64,000 bases of DNA from the NCBI RefSeq assembly GCF_003002915.1, contig NZ_PVTG01000004.1, positions 124,001 to 188,000 of the forward strand. The letters are read 5' to 3'. Made by a program: the position numbers and the translations under genes. This document shows, piece after piece, positions 39,159 through 47,073 of this stretch (position 1 is the first letter of the stretch; every line of letters starts with the position of its first letter). The DNA comes from Geodermatophilus tzadiensis. Its GTDB lineage: Bacteria > Actinomycetota > Actinomycetes > Mycobacteriales > Geodermatophilaceae. Under the pieces are notes generated by a model, which was not told the DNA's origin, made no database searches, and saw only the letters and a program-made list of their open reading frames with translations.

Positions 39159-39782
39159 ATGACCGACACCCGCCCGACCCCCGACGCCCCGGTGCGCCCC
39201 GCCGAGCCCACCGCCGTGCCGGTCCCCAGGCCGCACCGCGCCGCGCACCCGGAGCCGCGCGACGCCTTCCGGCTGCCGCTGCTGAGCTTCGTGCTCGCCG
39301 GCTGCGCGGTCGCCGTGGTGCTCGGCGTGTACGCGGCCGAGCACGAGCCCGCCGGCTACTCCCTCGACGTCCCGGGCTTCTCCTCGCCCCTGTACGTCAA
39401 GACGTGGCTGACCACCGCGGCCGCCGTGCTCGGCGTCGTCCAGCTGCTCACCGCCGCCCGGATGCACGACGCCGGCGCCCGCCCGTGGACGCGCACCCTG
39501 CACCGCTGGTCGGGCCGGGTGTCCGTGCTGCTGACGGTGCCGGTCGTCGTCCACTGCGTGTACGCGCTGGGCTTCCAGTCCGGCTCGACCCGCGCGCTGG
39601 TGCACTCCGCCCTGGGCTGCTTCTTCTACGGCGTCTTCGTCACCAAGATGCTCGCCCTCACCCGTCCCGGACTGCCGCGGTGGGCGGTCCCCGTGTCGGG
39701 CGGTCTGCTGTTCACCACCCTGATCGCGCTGTGGTTCAGCTCGTCGCTGTGGGTCTTCACCTCCAGCGGCTTCCGCTTCTGA
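39159..39782 (+). CDS. DUF6529-like membrane protein, cytochrome b561-like
   Basis: A 207-residue protein with an extended Pro-rich N-terminus and five hydrophobic segments. Histidines placed in LHRWSGRVSVLLTVPVVVH and the later ALVHSALGC segment resemble heme-ligating positions of b561/ferric-reductase-like membrane proteins; this is a visual impression. I believe relatives are filed as DUF6529. It sits between the anchored secreted protein and the large redox fusion in one operon, so a quinone- or heme-linked electron carrier is plausible. Confidence 0.75.
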   Translation: MTDTRPTPDAPVRPAEPTAVPVPRPHRAAHPEPRDAFRLPLLSFVLAGCAVAVVLGVYAAEHEPAGYSLDVPGFSSPLYVKTWLTTAAAVLGVVQLLTAARMHDAGARPWTRTLHRWSGRVSVLLTVPVVVHCVYALGFQSGSTRALVHSALGCFFYGVFVTKMLALTRPGLPRWAVPVSGGLLFTTLIALWFSSSLWVFTSSGFRF

Positions 39783-39824
39783 CCCGCCGTCCGGCGGCGC
39801 GCACACCCTCCGGAGGGAGAGGCC

Positions 39825-39869
39825 ATGCCGGCGTCCACCACCACCCCGACCGCGCGGGCCGAGCGGTGA
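39825..39869 (+). other. 14-codon ORF translationally coupled to the redox fusion
   Basis: ATG 39825 follows GGAGGGAG by six bases, the best Shine-Dalgarno in the area, and encodes MPASTTTPTARAER before a TGA that overlaps the GTG start of the fusion (GTGA, 39866-39869). The fusion start has no Shine-Dalgarno of its own. It looks like a coupling leader rather than a functional peptide. Confidence 0.45.
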
Positions 39870-42800
39870 GCAGCCCACCGGTCATCGAGGTCCGGGAGCC
39901 CGGCCGCGAGCCGCGCCGGGTCGCGCTCACCCGCGCCCTGGAGGTCGGCCGCGACGGCGACGGCCTCACGCTCGCCGACGAGCGCGTCTCCCGCCGCCAC
40001 CTGCGGCTGGTGCCCAGCCCGGTCGCCCTGTCGCTGGTCGACCTCGGCAGCCGCAACGGCACCCTGGTCAACGGGCTGCCGGTCACCGGCCGGGTGACCC
40101 TCGAGGCGGGCGACGTCGTCCGTCTCGGCACCACCGAGATCGTCGTGGTCGGCCGGCCCGAGCGGATCCCCGTGCCCGCCGGTGCCCGCGCGACCGTGCT
40201 GGCCGACGGCGCCTCGGTGCCCCTGCCCCCGCCGCCCCCGGCGCCACCGGCCGCCCCGTCGCGCGCCGCCGTGCTGTGGGACCGGGCCCTGGGCCGCACC
40301 GCCCCTCCGGGCGAGGACCTCTTCCCCGTCTACACCGAGATGCGCACCCGCGTGCCGCTGGGCGTGTGGCGCGCCGTCCGGGTGGTCAGCCTGCTGGCCT
40401 ACCTGGCCCTGGTCGTCGCCCTGTTCGTGCGGCCGGCCGGCGGGCTGTTCGTCTTCTTCGGCGTGATCGTGCCGCTGCTGCCCGCGCTGTTCTTCCTCGC
40501 GCCCGGGGTGTGGCGCAACATCTGCCCGCTGGCGGCGGCGAACCAGGCGCCGCGCGTGCTCGGCTTCTCCCTGGGCCGCACGCTGCCCGAGTGGTTCCGC
40601 CGCCGCGCGTTCGTCGTGGCCATGGTGCTGTTCTTCGGCATCGCGGGCGCCCGGCTCGCGGTGTTCAACGGCAGCGGGACGGCGACCGGCGTGCTGCTGG
40701 CGGTGGTCGTCTCCGCGGCCTTCCTCGGCGGCCTGCTGTTCAAGGGCAAGAGCGGCTGGTGCAGCCAGATCTGCCCGCTGCTGCCGCTGCAGCGCGTCTA
40801 CGGGCAGACGCCGTTCGTCCGGGTGCCCAACAGCCACTGCCGGCCGTGCGTGGCCTGCACCACCAACTGCTACGACTTCGCGCCGATCGGCGCCTACCAG
40901 GCCGACCTGCACGAGGACGACCCGGTGTGGACCGCGCCGCGCCGGCTCTTCGTCGCCGCGCTGCCCGGCTTCGTGCTCGGCTTCTTCGTCCTCGCCGGCG
41001 CCGGTGTCGGGACCCGGCCGCTGACGACGACCTACGGGGAGCTGGCGCTGTTCTTCCTCGGCAGCGTCGGGCTGTTCTACGCCGTGTCCGCGCTGCTGCC
41101 CCTGAGCCCGTCGGTGGCGGTGGCGGTGTGGGGCGCCGCGGCGCTGAACCTCTTCTACTGGTTCGCCGGCCCGGTGCTCGCCTCGTCGTTCGCCACCGTC
41201 ACGGGGATCTCCGCGCCGTGGCTGCGCTGGCCGGTCTCCGCGCTGGTCCTGGTGCTGTCGGTGCTGTGGATCGCCCGCACCGCGGTCAAGGAGCGCCAGT
41301 ACACCGAGCGGTTCCACCCCGAGCTGCTGCCGGTCGTCCCGGTCAGCCGTCCGGCGTCGGCCACCGAGGCCGCGCCCGAGGCGGGGGAGGCCGCCGAGGT
41401 CCGCATCGCCGGCACCGACGCCCCCGTCGAGGGCGAGGTCGGGACCAGCCTGCTGGAGACCATCGAGCGGGCCGGCCAGCCGATCGAGGCCGGCTGCCGG
41501 ATGGGCGTCTGCGGCGCCGACCCGGTCGCCGTCCTCGAGGGCGCGTCCTGCCTGTCCGAGCCCGAGGAGGAGGAGCTGTCCACGCTGCGCCGGCTCGGGC
41601 TGGCGAAGAACACCCGGATGGCGTGCTCGGCGCGGCTGCAGCCGGGGGCGGTGACGGTCTCCCTGACCCCCGAGCCCGGTGGCCCGGACGACGGGGAGGC
41701 GCCGCGCGAGTTCGACCGGTCGATCGTCAGCGTCGTCGTCCTCGGCAACGGCATCGCCGGGGTCACCGCCGCGGACTTCGTGCGGCGGGGGCACCCCGAG
41801 TGCGAGATCCACGTCGTCGGCTCCGAGCCGCACGTCCTCTACAACCGGATGGGCATCTCGCGGGTCGTCTACGGCCGGTCGGCCATGCAGGGGCTCTCCC
41901 TGCTGCCCGAGACCTGGTACGACGACCACCAGGTCACCGCCTGGCTCAACACCGTGGCCACCCGCATCGACCTGGAGTCCCGGCGGGTGTTCCTCGGCAC
42001 CGGTGACGTGCTGCCCTACGACCGGCTCGTGATCGCCACGGGCAGCCGGGCCGTCGAGCCGCCGGTCGAGGGCTTCGGCCGGCCGGGCAGCTTCGTGCTC
42101 CGCTCGGCCGCCGACGCGGGGGCGCTGCGCGCGCACGTCCAGCGGCACGGCTGCCGGGACGCCGTCGTCGCCGGCGGCGGCCTGCTGGGCCTGGAGGCCG
42201 CGCACGCGCTGCTGGAGCTGGGCCTGCGCGTCACCGTGCTCGAGCGCGGCGCGCGGCTGCTGTCGCGGCAGATCGACCCGCGCTGCAGCGAGCTGGTCGA
42301 CGGCTACTTCCGCCGGATCGGCCTGCAGGTGCTCTACCGGGCCGAGGCGCAGGCGCTGACCGGCGAGCCGGCGGTCACCGGCGTGCGGCTCACCGACCGC
42401 CGGGCGCTGCGCTGCGACGTCTTCCTGGCCGCCGTCGGCATCCGCCCCGACGTCGACCTGGCCCGCGAGGCCGGCATCCCGGTCGGGCGCGGCGTGCTGG
42501 TCGACGACCGGATGGAGACCGCGGTGCGCGGCGTCTTCGCGGCCGGCGACGTCGCCGAGCACGGCGGGCGGGTCTGGGGCCTGTGGCCGCTCGCGGCCAA
42601 GCAGGGCGAGGTGGCGGCGGTCAACGCCCTCGGCGGCGACGAGCGGCTGGAGTCCGAGGTGCCGGCCACGCTGCTCAAGGGCGTCGGGCTCGACCTGTTC
42701 TCCGTCGGCCGGGTGGAGCCCGAGCCGGGCGAGGAGGTGCTGGTCGACGAGGACGAGTCGCTGCCGTCCTACCGGCGGCTGGTGGTCGCCGGGCGCACCG

Positions 42801-42976
42801 TCGTCGGCGGCGTCGTGCTGGGCCACCACCCCGAGGACGTGACCGCCGTGACCGCGGCGGTCAAGCGCGGCCTCGAGCTCGACGACGCCGTCCTCGCCGG
42901 GCTGCGCGCCGGGGACTGGCGGGTGCTGCGCGACGTCGGCCGGCGCCGGCCGCAGTCGCAGCCGGCGCCGGCCTGA
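39866..42976 (+). CDS. FHA - membrane polyferredoxin - ferredoxin - NirB-like flavoprotein fusion
   Basis: A 1036-residue multidomain redox protein. Residues 1-95 are an FHA phosphothreonine-binding domain with key residues Gly28, Arg29, Ser42, His45 and Asn64. A Pro-rich linker leads to a NapH/CcoG-like membrane unit (about 155-500) with cysteines at 220, 299, 303 and a 4Fe-4S motif CxxCxxCxxxC (325, 328, 331, 335). A plant-type ferredoxin-like domain (about 525-605) keeps Cys544, Cys549 and Cys587, but the expected third ligand is Asp552. The C-terminus (about 620-1010) is a NirB-like pyridine-nucleotide flavoprotein (GNGIAG 627, GGGLLG 770, FAAGDVAEH). It should pass electrons from NAD(P)H through Fe-S centres at the membrane, possibly gated by phosphorylation. 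Partners are the two genes upstream. Confidence 0.9.
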   Translation: MSSPPVIEVREPGREPRRVALTRALEVGRDGDGLTLADERVSRRHLRLVPSPVALSLVDLGSRNGTLVNGLPVTGRVTLEAGDVVRLGTTEIVVVGRPERIPVPAGARATVLADGASVPLPPPPPAPPAAPSRAAVLWDRALGRTAPPGEDLFPVYTEMRTRVPLGVWRAVRVVSLLAYLALVVALFVRPAGGLFVFFGVIVPLLPALFFLAPGVWRNICPLAAANQAPRVLGFSLGRTLPEWFRRRAFVVAMVLFFGIAGARLAVFNGSGTATGVLLAVVVSAAFLGGLLFKGKSGWCSQICPLLPLQRVYGQTPFVRVPNSHCRPCVACTTNCYDFAPIGAYQADLHEDDPVWTAPRRLFVAALPGFVLGFFVLAGAGVGTRPLTTTYGELALFFLGSVGLFYAVSALLPLSPSVAVAVWGAAALNLFYWFAGPVLASSFATVTGISAPWLRWPVSALVLVLSVLWIARTAVKERQYTERFHPELLPVVPVSRPASATEAAPEAGEAAEVRIAGTDAPVEGEVGTSLLETIERAGQPIEAGCRMGVCGADPVAVLEGASCLSEPEEEELSTLRRLGLAKNTRMACSARLQPGAVTVSLTPEPGGPDDGEAPREFDRSIVSVVVLGNGIAGVTAADFVRRGHPECEIHVVGSEPHVLYNRMGISRVVYGRSAMQGLSLLPETWYDDHQVTAWLNTVATRIDLESRRVFLGTGDVLPYDRLVIATGSRAVEPPVEGFGRPGSFVLRSAADAGALRAHVQRHGCRDAVVAGGGLLGLEAAHALLELGLRVTVLERGARLLSRQIDPRCSELVDGYFRRIGLQVLYRAEAQALTGEPAVTGVRLTDRRALRCDVFLAAVGIRPDVDLAREAGIPVGRGVLVDDRMETAVRGVFAAGDVAEHGGRVWGLWPLAAKQGEVAAVNALGGDERLESEVPATLLKGVGLDLFSVGRVEPEPGEEVLVDEDESLPSYRRLVVAGRTVVGGVVLGHHPEDVTAVTAAVKRGLELDDAVLAGLRAGDWRVLRDVGRRRPQSQPAPA

Positions 42977-42984
42977 GGTCCGGC

Positions 42985-44073
42985 TCAGCGGACGTCGGCG
43001 GCGGCCTTCGTCGTGCGGAAGGTGAACACCTGCGTGCCGATGCGCAGGCTCCAGTCGGGCGGCAGGAGGGTGGGCCCGGTGCCGATCCGGGTCCACTCGC
43101 TCGCCCCGGGACCGGCGACGTAGGTGCCGCTGACCGACGGCGCGTCCCGCACCCAGACCCGGCCGTCGTCGACCTCGACGCGGGCGTGCACCCGGGAGAC
43201 GAGGTTGCCCGGGTCGCGGATGACGACGGGGGAGGCGACGGCGCGCTGCACGTCCGGGTCGTTCTGCGGCTCCCGGCCCAGGACGTAGGCCCGGTCGAGC
43301 ACGACCGTCGGCCCGCCGTCGCAGACCAGCGCGCCCACCGGAGCCGGCGCCAGCGCCGTCTCGAGCGGGTCCGACCTCCGCTCCGCCCCGGCGCCGGCGG
43401 TGGGCACGTCCTCGGCGCGCGCCACGAGCGTCTCCTCCAGTGGCGCGTCGTCGGCGGCCGGCGCGGGCTCCGGGACGGACGCCGGGAGGGTGGGCGTGGG
43501 AGCGGCGGCGTGGGCGGGGGCGGCGTGGGCCGGGGCGTCGCGGGCCGGGGCGGCGTGGGCCGGGGCGTCGTCCGTGGAGTGGTCGCCGGTGGGGAGGTCA
43601 CCGGCGGGGCTGAGCACGAAGCCCCGCGCGGGCACCACGCCCTCGCGCAGCGCCGACCGCGGGTGCGGGTGCGCCGGCGCGTCGCCGTCCCCGACGGTCA
43701 CCCGCTCGAACGGCAGCGCGACGACGTGGTCGACCCAGGTCAGCGCCTGCCGCCCCGACAGCCGCCGGGTGCCCGCGGGGCCGGTCACCTCGGCCGACAC
43801 CCCGCCGCGCAGCAGCACCACCACCCCGTCGGCGACCGGGGCCACCACCCCGAAGGCGGGGCCCTCACCCGGCCGCCGGCCACCGGCCCAGCCGAGCAGG
43901 CGGGTGGCCAGCGCGCTGCCCGGCTCGTCCTCGGCCGCGGCCGCCTCGACGAGGTCGAGCAGCTCGCCGGCGTCCGTGCCGTCCTCCGGGACCAGGAGGA
44001 CGACGTCGCCGAAGCGGGCGACCAGACCGTCCCCGGGGGCCAGGCCGACCCGGGTCGTCCTCGTCTGTGGCAT
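42985..44073 (-). CDS. FHA-domain protein
   Basis: A 362-residue protein. The C-terminal 95 residues are an FHA domain (LGREPQNDPDV, NLVSRVHARVEVDDG, SGTYVAGPG); the usual N-G-T triad is S-G-T here. The N-terminal 150 residues (GDGLVARFGDVVLLVPEDG) form an unassigned domain seen in actinobacterial FHA/secretion-associated proteins, and the middle is an Ala/Pro/His low-complexity linker with a repeated APAHAAPA unit. ATG at 44071-44073 follows GGAGGA. It converges on the redox fusion (8 bases between stops) and diverges from a Ser/Thr kinase, so it is a likely binding partner of that kinase's phosphoproteins. Confidence 0.88.
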   Translation of the reverse strand: MPQTRTTRVGLAPGDGLVARFGDVVLLVPEDGTDAGELLDLVEAAAAEDEPGSALATRLLGWAGGRRPGEGPAFGVVAPVADGVVVLLRGGVSAEVTGPAGTRRLSGRQALTWVDHVVALPFERVTVGDGDAPAHPHPRSALREGVVPARGFVLSPAGDLPTGDHSTDDAPAHAAPARDAPAHAAPAHAAAPTPTLPASVPEPAPAADDAPLEETLVARAEDVPTAGAGAERRSDPLETALAPAPVGALVCDGGPTVVLDRAYVLGREPQNDPDVQRAVASPVVIRDPGNLVSRVHARVEVDDGRVWVRDAPSVSGTYVAGPGASEWTRIGTGPTLLPPDWSLRIGTQVFTFRTTKAAADVR

Positions 44074-44405
44074 GGCGGTCCTCCTCGACCGGCTCGAGAC
44101 CCTGCCGCGCTCCCGCACCCCCGTGGTCGGCGGGCCCAGGCTAGGGCCGGACGGCGACCCGGAACAGCACACCCGGCCCGCCCCGCGGACGGCGCGCGCG
44201 ACTCCCCGGGCCCCGGCCGGCGGCCGCTAGACTGCCCGCGCCATCGACGTCGGAGCCATGGCCAGCCCGGCCCGCCGGCTGCGGGCGTCGGCCGGGTGGT
44301 CCGAGGAGTCCCGTGGCCCACAGCCAGCCCGCGCGCGCCCCGTCCGGCCGCGCCCGTCCCGCCGCCCGCCGGCGCTCCCTCCCCGCCCGCGCGGCGCGCT
44401 GACCC
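44074..44405. other. 332-base divergent region between FHA protein and kinase
   Basis: Candidate -10 elements are TAGCCT (44143-44138, minus strand, for the FHA gene) and TAGACT (44228-44233, plus strand, for the kinase); neither has a clear -35. A short Arg-rich frame (44313-44402) precedes the kinase. No dyads or RNA elements stood out. Confidence 0.3.
44313..44402 (+). other. possible 29-codon leader ORF before the kinase
   Basis: GTG 44313, four bases after GAGGAG, opens a 29-residue Arg/Ala/Pro-rich frame that ends three bases before the kinase ATG, which lacks its own Shine-Dalgarno. Coupling is possible; the composition is also what random GC-rich DNA yields. Confidence 0.25.
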
Positions 44406-45671
44406 ATGCAGGCCGACCGGCAGCGGATCGCCGACGCGCTCCCCGCGTACGACATCGGCGAGGTCCTCGGTCAGGGTGGCTGGGGCGTGGTGGTCGCCGG
44501 CCACCACCGCCACCTCGACCGCAGCGTGGCGATCAAGCAGCTGCCCACGGCGGCGGCGGCCGACGTCGCCGTCCGGCGGCGGTTCACCGCGGAGGCGCGG
44601 GTGCTCGCCTCGCTCGACCACCCGCACGTCGTCCCCGTCTACGACTTCGTCGAGCGGGAGGACCTGTGCCTGCTGGTGATGGAGCAGCTGCCCGGCGGGA
44701 CGCTGCGCGAGCGCGCCACGACCACCGGGTTCACCGCCACCGGCGCGGTGGCGGTGTGCCTGGCCTGCGCCGCCGGTCTCAACGCCGCCCACGTGCGCGG
44801 CGTGCTGCACCGCGACGTCAAGCCGGAGAACATGCTCTTCGCCGCGAGCGGGGCGGTGAAGGTCACCGACTTCGGCATCGCCAAGGTGCTCGGCGGCGCC
44901 GACACGATGCTCACGCGCGCCGGGGACGTCGTCGGCACGCCGTCCTACATCGCGCCCGAGCAGGTCCGCGGCGAGGAGCTGTCCCCGGCCACCGACGTGT
45001 ACGCGCTGGCGACGATGCTCTACGAGCTGCTCTCGGGCGAGCTGCCGTTCACCGCCGACGGCGACGTGATGTCCCTGCTGTTCAAGCACGCCTACGCGGC
45101 GCCGGTCCCGCTGCTGGACGTGACGCCGGACGTCCCGGCCGAGGTGGCCGCCGTCGTCATGCGCGGGCTGGCCACCGAGCCCGCCGAGCGCTACGCCACG
45201 GCGGAGGCGTTCGGGGTGGCGCTGGCCGAGGCGGGCACGCGGGCCTGGGGGGCCAACTGGCTGTCGGCCGACGGGATGCCGGTGGTGCTGGGGGCCGAGC
45301 GCATCGTCGCCCCGACCCGCGGCGCGACACCGCCGTCACCCCTGCGGACCGGTCCCGCCGCGGCGCTCCCGCCGGCCGCGGGGCCCACGGCCCGCTCGGC
45401 GGTGACCGCCGGGCCCGGCCCGGTGCGCGAGCAGACCCCGGCGCCCGCCGTCCCGGAGCCGGCCCTCCCGGAGCCGGCCGCGGAGGAGCCGGACGAGGAC
45501 GAGCCGCCGCGCCGCCGTCCCGTCGTGGTCGCCGTGGTCGTCGTGCTCGTCCTGCTGCTCGCGGTGCTCGCGGTGTGGCTGCTGCCCCGGCTGTTCACCG
45601 TCTACGGCAGCCCGGCCGGCACCCCGGCCGGCGGCCCGGGCACGGATCCGCCGGCGGTGACCGCGACCTGA
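44406..45671 (+). CDS. membrane Ser/Thr protein kinase, no extracellular sensor domain
   Basis: A 421-residue kinase. Glycine loop GQGGWGVVVAG, Lys44, catalytic HRDVKPEN (Asp137), DFG (Asp155) and activation segment ending GTPSYIAPEQ are intact. A Pro-rich juxtamembrane stretch (about 300-365) precedes one transmembrane helix (about 371-393) and only about 28 outside residues, so unlike PknB-type kinases it has no PASTA or other sensor. It diverges from the FHA-domain gene, and the FHA-containing redox fusion lies just beyond, making both plausible phosphothreonine-dependent partners. ATG 44406 has no Shine-Dalgarno. Confidence 0.92.
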   Translation: MQADRQRIADALPAYDIGEVLGQGGWGVVVAGHHRHLDRSVAIKQLPTAAAADVAVRRRFTAEARVLASLDHPHVVPVYDFVEREDLCLLVMEQLPGGTLRERATTTGFTATGAVAVCLACAAGLNAAHVRGVLHRDVKPENMLFAASGAVKVTDFGIAKVLGGADTMLTRAGDVVGTPSYIAPEQVRGEELSPATDVYALATMLYELLSGELPFTADGDVMSLLFKHAYAAPVPLLDVTPDVPAEVAAVVMRGLATEPAERYATAEAFGVALAEAGTRAWGANWLSADGMPVVLGAERIVAPTRGATPPSPLRTGPAAALPPAAGPTARSAVTAGPGPVREQTPAPAVPEPALPEPAAEEPDEDEPPRRRPVVVAVVVVLVLLLAVLAVWLLPRLFTVYGSPAGTPAGGPGTDPPAVTAT

Positions 45672-45679
45672 GCGCTCGC

Positions 45680-47014
45680 TCAGCCGACGACGGCGGCGCG
45701 CGGGGCGAGGACGACGGGCAGCGACTCGTAGCCGCGCAGGATGACGGTGCGGCGGTGCCGCCCGGTGCCCGCCGGGGCGAGGTCGGGGAACCGCTCGAAC
45801 AGCGCCCGCAGCGCCACCTCGCCCTCCATCCGCGCCAGCGCCGCGCCCAGGCAGTAGTGGATGCCGCTGGAGAAGGCCACGTGGTCGCGGGCGTTGGGGC
45901 GGGTGACGTCGAAGACCTGCGGGTCGTCGAACACCAGCGGGTCGCGGTTGGCGGCGGCCAGCACCAGCAGCACCAGCTCGCCCTCGCGGATGCGCGTGCC
46001 GGCCACGGTGGTGTCGCGCCGGGCCAGCCGCCCGGTCCGCTGCACGGGGGAGTCCACCCGCAGCACCTCGTCGACGGCGTTGGCCCACAGCGAGGGGTCC
46101 TCGGCGAGCCGGCGGCGCTGGTCGGGGGCGGCGAACAGCTGCGCGGCGCCGTTGCCGATGAGGTTGACCGTCGTCTCGAAGCCGGCGCCGAACACCAGCG
46201 CGGCGGTCGACAGCAGCTCCTGCTCGCCGAGCCCGCCGCCGTCCTCGTCGGCCGCCGTGACCAGGGCCGAGAGCAGGTCGTCGCCGGGCTCGCGGCGCAG
46301 CCGGCGCAGGTGGCCGCGGAACCACGCGTCGAGCTCGCCGAGGTTGCGCTCGACCTCGCGGTGGGTGCGCCGGTCCAGGCCCATGTCCAGGCTGGGCGTC
46401 GCGCCGTCGCCCCAGGCGAGGAACTGCTCGCGCATCGACACCGGCACGCCGAGCACCTCGGAGATCACCGTGACCGGCAGCAGGCTGGCGTAGCGGGCGA
46501 CCAGGTCGACGTGCCCGCCGCCGTCGGCGGCCTCGCGCTCGAGGTCGTCGAGCAGGTCGTGCGCGATCCGGCCGGTGCGCTCGCGCAGCCGGGCCACGGC
46601 GCGGGCGCTGAACGCGCGCGTGACCAGCCGGCGGTAGCGGGTGTGCTCGGGCGGGTCGACCGCGAGCATCGACGGCGGGTCGATCGGGCCGACGGTGGGC
46701 CGCGGGCCGGCCCACCGCAGCGCCGCCCGCAGCACCCACGGCAGCCCGTCGGTGCGGCCGCCGGCGATCTGCCCGAAGGCGTCGCTGCGCAGCACCTCGG
46801 TGCACACGGCGTGGTGCACGCTGGCCTTCGCGAACGCCCCCGGCGCGAACGGCGCCGCCGTCCGCAGCCGCTCGTAGCGGGGGAAGGGGTCCTCCCGCAC
46901 GGCCGGGTCGCGCAGCACCTCGGCGTCCGGGTTGCCCGCGCGGGCCCGCGCCCGGATCGCCATCCGCATCGCCCCGTGGGTCGCCGCCCACCGGACCGTC
47001 CTGCGCACCGTCAC
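45680..47014 (-). CDS. cytochrome P450
   Basis: A 444-residue soluble bacterial P450. The I-helix oxygen-binding motif is in LVFGAGFETTVNL, the ExxR pair is EVLR in NAVDEVLRVDSPV, and the heme-ligand loop is FSSGIHYCLGAALARME with the Cys thiolate. MLAVDPPEHTRYRRLV is the conserved C-helix region. It oxidises an unknown substrate using a ferredoxin/reductase. GTG at 47012-47014 follows GGGAGG by seven bases. No ferredoxin gene adjoins it, and it converges on the kinase (8 bases between stops); the redox fusion 3 kb away could in principle supply electrons, but nothing shows that. Confidence 0.95.
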   Translation of the reverse strand: MTVRRTVRWAATHGAMRMAIRARARAGNPDAEVLRDPAVREDPFPRYERLRTAAPFAPGAFAKASVHHAVCTEVLRSDAFGQIAGGRTDGLPWVLRAALRWAGPRPTVGPIDPPSMLAVDPPEHTRYRRLVTRAFSARAVARLRERTGRIAHDLLDDLEREAADGGGHVDLVARYASLLPVTVISEVLGVPVSMREQFLAWGDGATPSLDMGLDRRTHREVERNLGELDAWFRGHLRRLRREPGDDLLSALVTAADEDGGGLGEQELLSTAALVFGAGFETTVNLIGNGAAQLFAAPDQRRRLAEDPSLWANAVDEVLRVDSPVQRTGRLARRDTTVAGTRIREGELVLLVLAAANRDPLVFDDPQVFDVTRPNARDHVAFSSGIHYCLGAALARMEGEVALRALFERFPDLAPAGTGRHRRTVILRGYESLPVVLAPRAAVVG

Positions 47015-47073
47015 GTCCCCGCCTCCCGTCCGCCGGCTCTCCCGTCCATCCTCGGCCGTCCCGCCGGCGACCG

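Noticed and set aside
43501-43575. Repeated GGGCCGGGGCG motif as a regulatory repeat
   Set aside because: It is the coding sequence of the Ala/Pro/His linker of the FHA protein.
45680-47014. P450 as an electron acceptor of the FHA redox fusion
   Set aside because: They are close but on opposite strands in separate units, and nothing in sequence links them; noted only as a possibility.
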